From assembly GCF_009617875.1 (NCBI RefSeq), contig NZ_BLAV01000001.1:3782001-3846000 (forward strand): DNA of 64,000 nucleotides, in the 5' to 3' direction. The number at the start of each line of letters is the position of its first letter. The stretch's first letter is position 1. A program made the position numbers and the translations under genes. Under the pieces are notes generated by a model. The model was not told where the DNA came from, ran no database searches, and was given only the letters and a program-made list of their open reading frames with translations. Below are positions 47,641-56,083 of the stretch, piece after piece. This DNA is from Prolixibacter sp. NT017. Its GTDB lineage: Bacteria > Bacteroidota > Bacteroidia > Bacteroidales > Prolixibacteraceae.

Positions 47641-47648
47641 TATTTTTG
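47641..47648 (+). promoter_or_regulatory. Bacteroidota -7 box of cyclophilin gene
   Basis: TATTTTTG matches TAnnTTTG, 22 bp upstream of the ATG at 47670, implying a short leader. Confidence 0.5.
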
Positions 47649-47669
47649 TGGTCAAAAATTAAAGACATT

Positions 47670-48110
47670 ATGACAAAACGTGCTGAGATTCATACCGAGA
47701 AAGGGGTAATGAAAGTGAACTTTTACGAGGAAGATGCCCCGAATACTGTGGCCAATTTCATTAAGTTGTCGAAAGAAGGATTTTACGATGGATTGACATT
47801 TCATCGCGTAATTCCTGATTTCGTCATTCAGGGCGGCTGCCCGATTGGTGATGGTACCGGAGGTCCGGGTTACAAAATCAAATGCGAACTGGACGGAAAT
47901 AACCAATATCACGATCGCGGCGTATTGTCGATGGCGCACGCCGGCCGCGACACCGGTGGCTCACAGTTCTTCATTTGCCACAACCGGCAAAACACGCAGC
48001 ATCTCGACCGCCAGCACACTTGCTTTGGTAAAGTGTACGAAGGGCTGGATGTGATTGACGATATTCGCCCCGGCGATGAGATTGAAAAGATTGTCATTAT
48101 TGAAGGCTGA
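47670..48110 (+). CDS. Peptidyl-prolyl cis-trans isomerase (cyclophilin type)
   Basis: Folding catalyst of 146 residues from the ATG at 47670; an upstream codon at 47646 precedes a non-conserved stretch. Cyclophilin motifs are clear: [15 protein letters not shown] with the catalytic Arg and Phe, [25 protein letters not shown], and [17 protein letters not shown]. There is no signal peptide, so it should be cytoplasmic (PpiB-like). Confidence 0.95.
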   Translation: MTKRAEIHTEKGVMKVNFYEEDAPNTVANFIKLSKEGFYDGLTFHRVIPDFVIQGGCPIGDGTGGPGYKIKCELDGNNQYHDRGVLSMAHAGRDTGGSQFFICHNRQNTQHLDRQHTCFGKVYEGLDVIDDIRPGDEIEKIVIIEG

Positions 48111-48139
48111 AGACTAGCCGACTTTCATATGAAAACAAG

Positions 48140-48172
48140 GAGGATGTTCTTTTTTGGGACATCCTCTTTTTC
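48140..48172 (+). terminator. Terminator after cyclophilin gene
   Basis: GAGGATGT / ACATCCTC stem followed by a run of T on the plus strand. Confidence 0.85.
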
Positions 48173-48179
48173 GAACAGA

Positions 48180-48384
48180 CACAAGAGTGATCTACAAACG
48201 GTAGATGCTTCGCACAACGATGTAAGGACGATCTGCGAACGGCAGATGGGCGCCGCAACGATGTAAGAACGATCTGCGAACGGCAGATGGGCGCCGCAAC
48301 GACGCCGGAACAATCTGCGAATGGCAGATGATAGCCACAACAATACAGGAGTGATCTGCGGATAGCAGATGATTTGCGCCACAA
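48180..48384. repeat. Five 41-bp tandem repeats, each with a small hairpin
   Basis: Units begin at 48180, 48221, 48262, 48303 and 48344. Each has the inverted repeat ATCTGC-N5-GCAGAT at the same offset, followed by a GCnnC(A)CAA segment. Units 2 and 3 are nearly identical; 1, 4 and 5 are diverged. Unit 1 reads ATCTAC-N5-GTAGAT, a paired change that keeps the stem. The 41-bp period is not a multiple of three, so the ORFs crossing it are not conserved peptides. The array lies between convergent terminators. Confidence 0.9.
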
Positions 48385-48411
48385 GAAGAAACGGGTATGA
48401 CTGCTAAACAA

Positions 48412-48440
48412 AGGCCGCCCTTTTGGGGGCGACCTCTTTG
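48412..48440 (-). terminator. Terminator of acyltransferase gene
   Basis: AGGTCGCCC / GGGCGGCCT stem (one mismatch) with T-rich downstream sequence on the minus strand. Confidence 0.75.
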
Positions 48441-48443
48441 TTA

Positions 48444-49640
48444 TTATAGCTTCAGTTTTATTTTATATTTTTCCAGCCATCCGGTTAATAACACAACCAA
48501 TAGCGCAAAAATCAACGATTTCAATATCCCGATGAAACCGGTCCTTAAAGCAATTGGCAGGACCAGTCCAAAAACGCTTCGTATCGGGTAGATAAAATAA
48601 GGTAACAGGTAGGCTGTTAAAGTTGCTGTTCCGGCCGGACGGATGATATTTGCCCAGTTCGTTTTTCCCTTTTTGTCGGCGAAGAAATACAACATTCCGA
48701 ATAAGGCGAATCCCATTCCCGAGCAAATACCAACCCAAGCCGGTGTTGCCTGAATTTTCGAAATTCCCCACTCGGGCCGTAAGCCAAAACCATATGCCAA
48801 TGCAACAACTGCCAATATGGCCATCCACAGGTAAAACGACTTCTCCTTTCCAGATGATTTCAGCTTTCGCAGGATAACTGCAGCGACTAAACCTCCGGCC
48901 GTCAAGGCTGGATTGGAACCGGTTACCAACGGACCAGCGACGCTTCTGAGGAATTCCCAACCGGAGGTCCATCCGGCGAGGTCGGCAATATTCAGCAAAT
49001 TGAAAAACAACCAACCAGCGATGAGCACCCAAAGCTTTCCGCTGGAAGCGACATAAAGCAATGCATTTAATAGATACGCCCAGCCAATCAGGCCTAAAAT
49101 TCCCCACCAGTAAACCTGCATCCACGACTGGCCATTTTCTCCTCCGTGGTAAATGGCAGCCAAGAAGATGAAGACGGCGACACCGATTCCTTGCATCAAA
49201 TAAACAACTCGCTGCGATAAACCGGTACGCCGCCAATCGAGCCAAATCAGCAAAATGCCTACTCCCATTAGCAACTCCCAGCCAAATCGACCCACGATTA
49301 CCTGATTTCCGGCGATCTCTTCAAGATTCATCATATAAAATCCCAGCAAAATGAGGGAAACTGAGCGGATGAAAATATGCCAGACAATTTTCCCGCTTGA
49401 GTCTCCTTTCTTCCGACGGTTAGCTACCGCGAAGGGAATGCTTAGTCCAACAATAAAAAGAAACAGAGGAAAGATGATATCGGAGAATCCCAGGTAATCT
49501 TCGGTAGCCGAGGCATGTTCCAGCCATTTAGGAACACCTTTCAGTGACCACAAATCGTTTACAAAAATCATAAAATACATGGTCAGAGCTCGCAAAATAT
49601 CAATGGCAGCCACCCGACCAGGGGAAGTTGGTTTTGTCAT
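48444..49640 (-). CDS. NagX/HGSNAT-like membrane acyltransferase (DUF5009 type)
   Basis: A 398-residue inner-membrane protein with about ten hydrophobic segments. It starts with the family block RVAAIDILRALTMYFMIFVNDLWSL and has FSDIIFPLFLFIVGLSIPFA, typical of the heparan-alpha-glucosaminide N-acetyltransferase-like group. Members are thought to acetylate amino sugars across the membrane. It lies 41 bp after the GH20 gene on the same strand, which fits amino-sugar catabolism. Confidence 0.85.
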   Translation of the reverse strand: MTKPTSPGRVAAIDILRALTMYFMIFVNDLWSLKGVPKWLEHASATEDYLGFSDIIFPLFLFIVGLSIPFAVANRRKKGDSSGKIVWHIFIRSVSLILLGFYMMNLEEIAGNQVIVGRFGWELLMGVGILLIWLDWRRTGLSQRVVYLMQGIGVAVFIFLAAIYHGGENGQSWMQVYWWGILGLIGWAYLLNALLYVASSGKLWVLIAGWLFFNLLNIADLAGWTSGWEFLRSVAGPLVTGSNPALTAGGLVAAVILRKLKSSGKEKSFYLWMAILAVVALAYGFGLRPEWGISKIQATPAWVGICSGMGFALFGMLYFFADKKGKTNWANIIRPAGTATLTAYLLPYFIYPIRSVFGLVLPIALRTGFIGILKSLIFALLVVLLTGWLEKYKIKLKL

Positions 49641-49681
49641 GGTATCGTTTGATTATTAGAATAAAAAAGATTCTGATTGAA

Positions 49682-50773
49682 TTATTTTCCCGTCCATGCG
49701 TTGGACAAGGCTTTAAAGCACTCGATGTCACTCAAACCGTCTTTCGGTTTCTCATTTTCCTTCCAACGACGAAGAAAACTTTCAGCTGGCGTCCAGACCG
49801 TATGCATCACACCCAGAAATTTTTGATTCATAGGGGAAGGTGACTGTTGACGGAAATTCTTCATATCGTCCAATTGCTGAATGGCCACATCGGCTTTTCT
49901 CCACGGGCAACTCACAACCCGTAATCCTTTCTGCGCAAAGTACGGAGCTGTAGGCACTGCTTTCACGTAATGCCAGTCACAAATAACCACATCTTTGGGA
50001 ATCATATCGACAGCCGGCCATGTATTATTGAAGCTTCCTTCCCACATACCAATTCCACTTGTTTTACCATCTATCAAGCGATCGCCCCAAATCCACAGTT
50101 CCGTTCCGCTCTTCGCGAGATGGTCATCAATACGCTTCACTTCATCAGCGAATAATTTGGCTTTCGATTTACCTGCGCAGCGCGGACAATCCGGATCACC
50201 GATGTAAAAAACTTCGTCCATGCCAGCATGAAACGCTTTCGCGTGAAAAGCAGCGACAATTTCATCGACTACATCAAAAACGACCTTATGTACGCCGGGA
50301 TGCAACGGACAATAACTTTTGCAGTACAAACTGTCTTTGTTCGGCCACTTATATTCCTTTGGCAACTTCACATCAGGCGTTTCATCGAATTGAGGATAAA
50401 CCTTCAACAAGTTTCCCAAATCGGACGCCCAGGATTGATGGCCAAGCAAATTCACCTGCGGAATAATGGCTATCTCATGATTATGACAGGCCTCAACTAT
50501 TCGATCGACATCTTTCTGCGAAAGCGCATCTTCATCCCGTAATTCTGGATGGCTCTTATACTGGTAGTTATAATCCACTCGCAGAACCAGCGTATTCACC
50601 CCTGCCGGTTCCAATACATCGTTGATAAATTCCAAAAAGGTATCCAAATCGGCCGGCTTGGGTGCTGCAATGCAGAAACCCCGTACCGGTGGTTCGGGAT
50701 TAATTTGTTCTTGTTGTGCGAAAATCGGTGTGATTAGAAAAGCAAGCAGAAGAAACAGGGTAATCCTTTTCAT
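49682..50773 (-). CDS. Exported GH20-like beta-N-acetylhexosaminidase
   Basis: A 363-residue secreted protein with a signal peptide ending near AFLITPIFAQ. The (beta/alpha)8 GH20-type catalytic domain has the Asp-Glu pair at residues 186-187 in FHAGMDEVFYIG, plus NLLGHQSWAS earlier. It lacks the usual N-terminal GH20b domain, so it is a short form. With the adjacent NagX-like acyltransferase it suggests use of N-acetylglucosamine-containing glycans. The 285-bp upstream gap (50774-51058) holds only A+T-rich sequence and the GH15 terminator. Confidence 0.85.
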   Translation of the reverse strand: MKRITLFLLLAFLITPIFAQQEQINPEPPVRGFCIAAPKPADLDTFLEFINDVLEPAGVNTLVLRVDYNYQYKSHPELRDEDALSQKDVDRIVEACHNHEIAIIPQVNLLGHQSWASDLGNLLKVYPQFDETPDVKLPKEYKWPNKDSLYCKSYCPLHPGVHKVVFDVVDEIVAAFHAKAFHAGMDEVFYIGDPDCPRCAGKSKAKLFADEVKRIDDHLAKSGTELWIWGDRLIDGKTSGIGMWEGSFNNTWPAVDMIPKDVVICDWHYVKAVPTAPYFAQKGLRVVSCPWRKADVAIQQLDDMKNFRQQSPSPMNQKFLGVMHTVWTPAESFLRRWKENEKPKDGLSDIECFKALSNAWTGK

Positions 50774-50997
50774 GTCAGTTAGTTTTATCGATTGATGCTA
50801 AATTTATATGATTAACATCCAATCGCAAAAACTCTTTAAAAGTTTACCAATCCCCTGATACCCTTCCCTGAAGAAATAATAAAATATATTGTATAACAGT
50901 TAACAGAGCAGAGCAATATTAGAATAATCCATCTATATTGCATCCAATCCTTTTACTATAGTAACCACGAAAACGTTTATTAAAGGTTTTCAATCAG

Positions 50998-51039
50998 AAA
51001 CCGGGTTCTGGCCCCCAAAAGGGAAAGAACCCGGTTTCT
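50998..51039 (-). terminator. Terminator of GH15 gene
   Basis: Strong GAAACCGGGTTC / GAACCCGGTTTC stem; T-rich on both flanks, so it may work in both directions. Confidence 0.88.
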
Positions 51040-51058
51040 TTTATTTATAATGCTGGAA

Positions 51059-52864
51059 CTACTTTATGGCTTCCCTGATAACTTCTTCCAGACTTAATTC
51101 GCCTTCCGAAATGGTAATGGCCGATTCAATCATGGCCAGATGAGAGTATGCCTGCGGGAAATTCCCTAACATACGCTTGGTTTTAAAGTCCAAATCTTCG
51201 CTGAATAATCCTAGGTGATTCGAATAAGACAATAACCGTTGAAACCGCTCCCGAGCCTCTTCTTTATAACCAATTTTATACAAGCTATTTATCAACCAGA
51301 ACGAACAAATGGTAAATGCCGATTGTGGCTCTCCGAAATCATCTTCATTCTTGTAGCGATACATCAAACCATTGTGTTCTAATTCGCGCTGCACAGCCAG
51401 CACAGTACTTTTAAAACGGGGATCAGATGCCTCTACGAAACCATAAGACTCCATCAGTAAAACGGAGGCATCCAGATCTTCTGTTCCATAAGCCTGCGTA
51501 AACGATTGCTTCTCTTCCGACCAGGCATTTTTCAATATACTATCGCGAATACGGTCACGTAACCGCTCCCATTCAGTGAACACTTCCTCCTGTTTCAACA
51601 GATTACCAATCTTCACGGCCCGATCGATAGCAACCCAACAAAGCACTTTACTAAAAGTGAAATGCCGGCTTTCGTTTCGGAACTCCCAGATTCCCTTGTC
51701 GGGCTTCTGCCAGTTACGCTCTACCATCTTCACAATATTGCGAACCAGAGTCCACAACTCTTCGCTGTACTCCAAACTGGCCGGGAAGAGTTTAAACTGC
51801 TGATAGACGACATCGACCAAAATACCGTAAATGTCGTTCTGCTTCTGCTTGTAAGCTGCATTTCCGATCCGGACAGGGCAGGAACCTTCGTACCCTTTCA
51901 GGTGCTTTAATATCTTTTCCGAAAGCTTCTTCTCGCCGCTAATACCATACATAATCTGGATGCGTTCATCCTTCTCCGGCAGCAAACTGATAATGAAATC
52001 GAGGTAGCGCTGCGTCAGGCTCAGGTGTCCCAAACCTGTCATGATGCGAACCACCATCGATGCATCACGAATCCAACAGAAACGGTAGTCCCAGTTACGC
52101 TCTTCGCCGATTGTCTCCGGTAACGAAGTAGTCAAAGCGGCCAGTACTGCTCCGGTTTTCTCGTAACTCAGCAACTTCAGCGTAAGCGCGCTCCGGTTAA
52201 TCTCATCATTATATTCCTTAAAACGCGTCGTCCGCTCCGACCAGTTCAACCAGTATACCTGTGTACGCATCAACTTCAGGTACGCCCTTTTCACATCCTG
52301 TTTCAACAACTTCTGGTTGTAACTAACCAAGGTGAACTGATCTTCCGGAAGATGAAGCACTTCACCCGCGACCAGCTTCTGTTTGTCGAAACTAGTGTAC
52401 ATATAGAGTGAATCGTAAGGGCCTTTGGTGGTATTGGATTTAACGTAGTGCTCGTTGACAACCGTCTTCGTTTCAAATTCAGCATACTCGAGCCGCGGAT
52501 CGTAGATAATACGGAAGGAGGGGTTACCGGTAATGTGCTTGAAATAACGAATGATATCAGGCGGTGAGTAGTATTTCTCCTTCTGATTCTCGTATCGCGG
52601 CATAAAGTCATGCACCTCGAAAATACCGTCCTCACATTCAAAGCGGGTACAAAGGATGTTGGTCCTCGGGAGGTAGAACTGTTTCGATTCGTTCAACTTT
52701 TCAGGCAGGATGGCCATGTGTCCTCCCTTTTCATCATCCAGCAAGCGTCCAAAGACTGACGAGGAATCAAATTTGGGCAGACATAACCAATCGAGTGAGC
52801 CATCTTTGGATATCAATGCCGCGCTTTTGCAATTCCCTACTATTCCATAATTCAAATTATCCAT
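51059..52864 (-). CDS. Glycoside hydrolase family 15 protein (glucoamylase/trehalase-like)
   Basis: A 601-residue cytosolic enzyme with an N-terminal beta-sandwich (about 1-230) and a C-terminal (alpha/alpha)6 barrel. The start MDNLNYGIVGNCKSAALISKDGSLDWLC and the catalytic block NWDYRFCWIRDASM (about 265-278) are typical of bacterial GH15. Such enzymes cleave alpha-glucosidic bonds, and some act on trehalose. The gene is divergent from a trehalose-phosphate synthase/phosphatase gene with 86 bp between starts, so a role in trehalose turnover is likely but inferred. Confidence 0.9.
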   Translation of the reverse strand: MDNLNYGIVGNCKSAALISKDGSLDWLCLPKFDSSSVFGRLLDDEKGGHMAILPEKLNESKQFYLPRTNILCTRFECEDGIFEVHDFMPRYENQKEKYYSPPDIIRYFKHITGNPSFRIIYDPRLEYAEFETKTVVNEHYVKSNTTKGPYDSLYMYTSFDKQKLVAGEVLHLPEDQFTLVSYNQKLLKQDVKRAYLKLMRTQVYWLNWSERTTRFKEYNDEINRSALTLKLLSYEKTGAVLAALTTSLPETIGEERNWDYRFCWIRDASMVVRIMTGLGHLSLTQRYLDFIISLLPEKDERIQIMYGISGEKKLSEKILKHLKGYEGSCPVRIGNAAYKQKQNDIYGILVDVVYQQFKLFPASLEYSEELWTLVRNIVKMVERNWQKPDKGIWEFRNESRHFTFSKVLCWVAIDRAVKIGNLLKQEEVFTEWERLRDRIRDSILKNAWSEEKQSFTQAYGTEDLDASVLLMESYGFVEASDPRFKSTVLAVQRELEHNGLMYRYKNEDDFGEPQSAFTICSFWLINSLYKIGYKEEARERFQRLLSYSNHLGLFSEDLDFKTKRMLGNFPQAYSHLAMIESAITISEGELSLEEVIREAIK

Positions 52865-52950
52865 TCTGCCGTTTTTGTTTCTGCCAAATTTGTTTAATCG
52901 CCAAAAAAGGGCTATTATCAGTAAAAATCCAAAAAAAATACCCTAATTAT

Positions 52951-55182
52951 ATGAGCAAAATTCATATTGTTTCAAACCGGCTACCTTACAGCATCAAAGA
53001 TACGGAAAACGGTTTTTCTCTGAAACCGAGTGTTGGAGGACTGGCCACCGGGATGAAATCAATTTACAAAGACTACCATGGCTCATGGATTGGTTGGCCC
53101 GGAGTGGCTAAAGAAGAGCACTCAACAAAGGAACTTGAACAGATTGATAACTTACTGGAAAAAGAGAACTGTGTTCCGGTACATTTAAGCCACGAAGAGA
53201 TCAATCTTTATTACGAGGGCTTTAGTAACCGAACCATTTGGCCCCTCTTTCACTACTTCACACAGTTTGCCGACTTCAATGCCGAAACCTGGGAAGCTTA
53301 TAAAGCTGTCAACCAAAAAATGGCTGATGCCACCATTTCTATTATTGAGGACGGCGACTCGGTTTGGGTACACGACTATCAATTGCTGCTGGTACCCGAA
53401 ATGATTAAATCGAAGAAGCCCAACGTGACAATTGGCTTTTTCCTACACATTCCTTTCCCTTCATTCGAGGTTTTCAGAACGCTTCCATGGCGTAAAGAGC
53501 TTGTCAAGGGAATGCTGGGAGCCGATTTGGTCGGTTTTCATGTGTATGACTATGAACGACACTTTTTCAGTACGGTACGCCGGCTGTTTGGTTACGAAAT
53601 ATCGTTCAACCAAATTCACGTCGAAGACCGGATTATCCTCGCCGATGCTTTTCCGATGGGAATCGATTACGACAAATTCCACGATGCAGCACTGGCTACT
53701 CATCAAAAACCGTTGCAGGAAAAATCGAGATTGCATCAGGAACTGGAAAAGTATTTTCTCACCTCGCCTGACCGTCGATTGATTCTTTCTATCGACCGCC
53801 TCGACTACACCAAGGGAATCCCCAACCGGTTGAAAGCGTTTGCGCGTTTCCTGGAACGATATCCCGAGTTTCGGTACAAAGTAACGCTGGTTATGCTGGC
53901 TGTACCTTCCCGCGGGCAGGTCGATCATTATCAGCAGCTGAAAAAAGAGGTGGACGAGTTGGTGGGTAGTATCAACGGACTTTACGGTAGTATCAACTAT
54001 ACACCGGTTTGGTATTTCTATCGCTCACTGCCATTCGAAAACCTTATCGAGTTGTACAGCTCCTGCGATGTGGCGCTGATTACGCCGGTTCGTGATGGTA
54101 TGAACCTGGTGGCCAAGGAATATGTCGCCTCCCGGACCAATAAGAGCGGTGTGATTATTCTTAGTGAGATGGCCGGTGTAGCCAAAGAGATGGGAGAAGC
54201 CATCATCATTAATCCGAACGATGAGAACGACACAGCCGAGAGCATTTACCAGGCGTTGACCATGCCGCTGGACGAGCAGCGCGAACGAATGAGCTACCTG
54301 CAGGATCGCATCAAACGGTACGATATATTCAAGTGGGCTAAGGAATTTGTGAAATCGCTGAACATCGCCCGCGATATTCAATCCGACTTTCTTGCCAAGC
54401 GAATCAATACCAAAATCCAGAAACAGCTGGTTGCCGATTATGCGAAAGGCCAGAATAGAGCCATCTTTCTGGATTACGATGGGACGCTGGCTAGCTTTAA
54501 GAAAAATCCCCAGGATGCTTCGCCGGACGATGAGCTGCACAACCTGCTCAAGCAGTTGGAACAGGACGAACATAACGATGTTACACTTATTAGCGGTCGT
54601 GACCGTGCGACGCTGGAAAAATGGATGGATGGACACAAAGTCAATCTCATCTGTGAACATGGTGTCTGGGTGAAAAATTTCGGCGGTACATGGAAAACAC
54701 TCACCAACATCAGCAATTCCTGGATGGCCATGGTGCGACCGATTTTGGAAAATTTTGTCGACAGAACGCCCGGCTCGTTCATCGAAGAGAAAAATTATTC
54801 CCTGGTATGGCATTACCGCAAAGCGGAACCTGAACAAGGCGAGTTACGTGCCAACGAGCTGAAAGATGAGTTGACCAACCTGGTTTCGAATCACAATCTC
54901 GAGATCATGGAAGGAAATAAAGTGATAGAAGTGAAAAACGGTGGTATCAACAAGGGTGTTGCCGCACTTAATTTCCTTCACGGAAAAGACTACGATTACG
55001 TATTGGCTATGGGAGACGACTGGACGGATGAATACATGTTCAGAGAACTTCCGCGTGAAGCCATTACCATCAAGGTTGGCCTGAAGCATACCAATGCCGC
55101 TTACAACCTCGAATCGGTCAGTGCCGTTAGAGAATTCTTAGGAAATCTCGTCAAAGCGTCGGACAAAGAAAACAAAAACTAA
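52951..55182 (+). CDS. Bifunctional trehalose-6-phosphate synthase/phosphatase
   Basis: Makes trehalose from UDP-glucose and glucose-6-phosphate. The ATG at 52951 (MSKIHIVSNRLP) gives 743 residues; upstream ORF sequence overlaps the GH15 gene and is not conserved. The GT20 synthase domain (about 1-465) has VHDYQLLLVPEM with His141 and Asp142, IDRLDYTKGIPNRL, and RDGMNLVAKEY. The HAD phosphatase domain (about 495-735) has FLDYDGTLASF with Asp508 and Asp510, and GDDWTDEYMF. A terminator follows. The product serves as an osmoprotectant. Confidence 0.95.
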   Translation: MSKIHIVSNRLPYSIKDTENGFSLKPSVGGLATGMKSIYKDYHGSWIGWPGVAKEEHSTKELEQIDNLLEKENCVPVHLSHEEINLYYEGFSNRTIWPLFHYFTQFADFNAETWEAYKAVNQKMADATISIIEDGDSVWVHDYQLLLVPEMIKSKKPNVTIGFFLHIPFPSFEVFRTLPWRKELVKGMLGADLVGFHVYDYERHFFSTVRRLFGYEISFNQIHVEDRIILADAFPMGIDYDKFHDAALATHQKPLQEKSRLHQELEKYFLTSPDRRLILSIDRLDYTKGIPNRLKAFARFLERYPEFRYKVTLVMLAVPSRGQVDHYQQLKKEVDELVGSINGLYGSINYTPVWYFYRSLPFENLIELYSSCDVALITPVRDGMNLVAKEYVASRTNKSGVIILSEMAGVAKEMGEAIIINPNDENDTAESIYQALTMPLDEQRERMSYLQDRIKRYDIFKWAKEFVKSLNIARDIQSDFLAKRINTKIQKQLVADYAKGQNRAIFLDYDGTLASFKKNPQDASPDDELHNLLKQLEQDEHNDVTLISGRDRATLEKWMDGHKVNLICEHGVWVKNFGGTWKTLTNISNSWMAMVRPILENFVDRTPGSFIEEKNYSLVWHYRKAEPEQGELRANELKDELTNLVSNHNLEIMEGNKVIEVKNGGINKGVAALNFLHGKDYDYVLAMGDDWTDEYMFRELPREAITIKVGLKHTNAAYNLESVSAVREFLGNLVKASDKENKN

Positions 55183-55189
55183 ATTTAGA

Positions 55190-55222
55190 AACGGGGAGCA
55201 TGATCGCTTCCCGTTTTTTTAT
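55190..55222 (+). terminator. Terminator after trehalose synthase/phosphatase gene
   Basis: AACGGG-GAGC / GCTT-CCCGTT stem and a run of T on the plus strand, in a very short convergent gap. Confidence 0.85.
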
Positions 55223-55968
55223 ACGTAAATCATTTTCCGGGTCATCCCTCCGTCTACCACAAAATTCTGACCGGTAATGAAACTGTTTTCAGGCTGTGCC
55301 AGAAAATAAGCCATATTGGCAATGTCTTCCACCTTTCCTACTCTTCCAGCCGGATGTTGCAAGTGGTCTTCCTTTGTCAATTTTTCCTGATTTGCAACAG
55401 ACTTCTTTTTTACTTCAGAAACATCAATCCAGCCCGGTGAAATACTATTCACTTTTACATCCGGTCCCAAACTCATAGCCAGTGAATGTGTTAACGCATA
55501 AACGCCGCCCTTCGATGCTGAATAAGCTTCTGTATTAGGTTCTGATTGAAATGCCCGTGTAGAGCAAAGATTGATGATGGCCCCTTTGTTCTTTCCTAGC
55601 TCCGCAGCACAATATTTCGAGCAGAGAAAAGGACCGTTCAAATTGACATCGAGCACATGTTGCCACTCTTCCAGCGAAAGCTGGCTAATGGGTTTGTTTA
55701 TCGCAACAGCAGCATTATTCACCAAAACATCGATTCTTCCGAATAAAGAAATGGTTTTTTGAACAGCTGCCCGAACTGCCGCTTCATGAGAGACATTACA
55801 CAGCAGGTACTTGAAATCAGTTGAATTCAGCTGCTCTTTCATTTCGCGCCCGGCTTCACCATCCACTTCCCAAATGACAACTTTCCAACCTTCCTTCAGA
55901 AATTTCTCCGCAATTCCGCGACCAATTCCCTGGGCACCTCCGGTAACTACAACGACCTTTTGTTTCAT
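55219..55968 (-). CDS. SDR-family oxidoreductase
   Basis: A classical short-chain dehydrogenase/reductase of 249 residues. The cofactor motif is TGGAQGIGRG (TGxxxGxG), NNAA follows at about residue 85, and the active site has YSASKGG with the Tyr and Lys; the serine is in LCSTR. Acidic residues after strand 2 (VIWEVDGEAG) suggest NAD(H) preference. The FVVDGGMTRKM end is common in the family. The substrate is unknown. Confidence 0.88.
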   Translation of the reverse strand: MKQKVVVVTGGAQGIGRGIAEKFLKEGWKVVIWEVDGEAGREMKEQLNSTDFKYLLCNVSHEAAVRAAVQKTISLFGRIDVLVNNAAVAINKPISQLSLEEWQHVLDVNLNGPFLCSKYCAAELGKNKGAIINLCSTRAFQSEPNTEAYSASKGGVYALTHSLAMSLGPDVKVNSISPGWIDVSEVKKKSVANQEKLTKEDHLQHPAGRVGKVEDIANMAYFLAQPENSFITGQNFVVDGGMTRKMIYV

Positions 55969-56031
55969 ATTATCTTCCTTGATTCATTTTTATTAAAATA
56001 GGAAAAACTGATGTAAATTTTGATCAAAAAG

Positions 56032-56064
56032 AAAGGGACATCTTTCAGCAAGACATCCCTTTTT
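56032..56064 (-). terminator. Terminator of acyl-CoA synthetase gene
   Basis: AAAGGGATGTC / GATGTCCCTTT-type stem followed by TTTCTTTTT on the minus strand. Confidence 0.82.
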
Positions 56065-56083
56065 ATTTTGTCTGTTTTCCTTA

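Noticed and set aside
48180..48384. CRISPR array
   Set aside because: The whole 41-bp unit is related between copies, with no unique spacers and no cas genes nearby.
48097..48411. Minus-strand ORFs of 85-104 residues over the 41-bp repeats
   Set aside because: A 41-bp period changes frame in every unit, so no peptide repeat is kept; the hairpins explain the conservation better.
54025..54837. A 270-codon minus-strand ORF opposite the trehalose-phosphate synthase/phosphatase gene
   Set aside because: The plus-strand frame has complete GT20 and HAD motifs; the antisense frame shows no domain.
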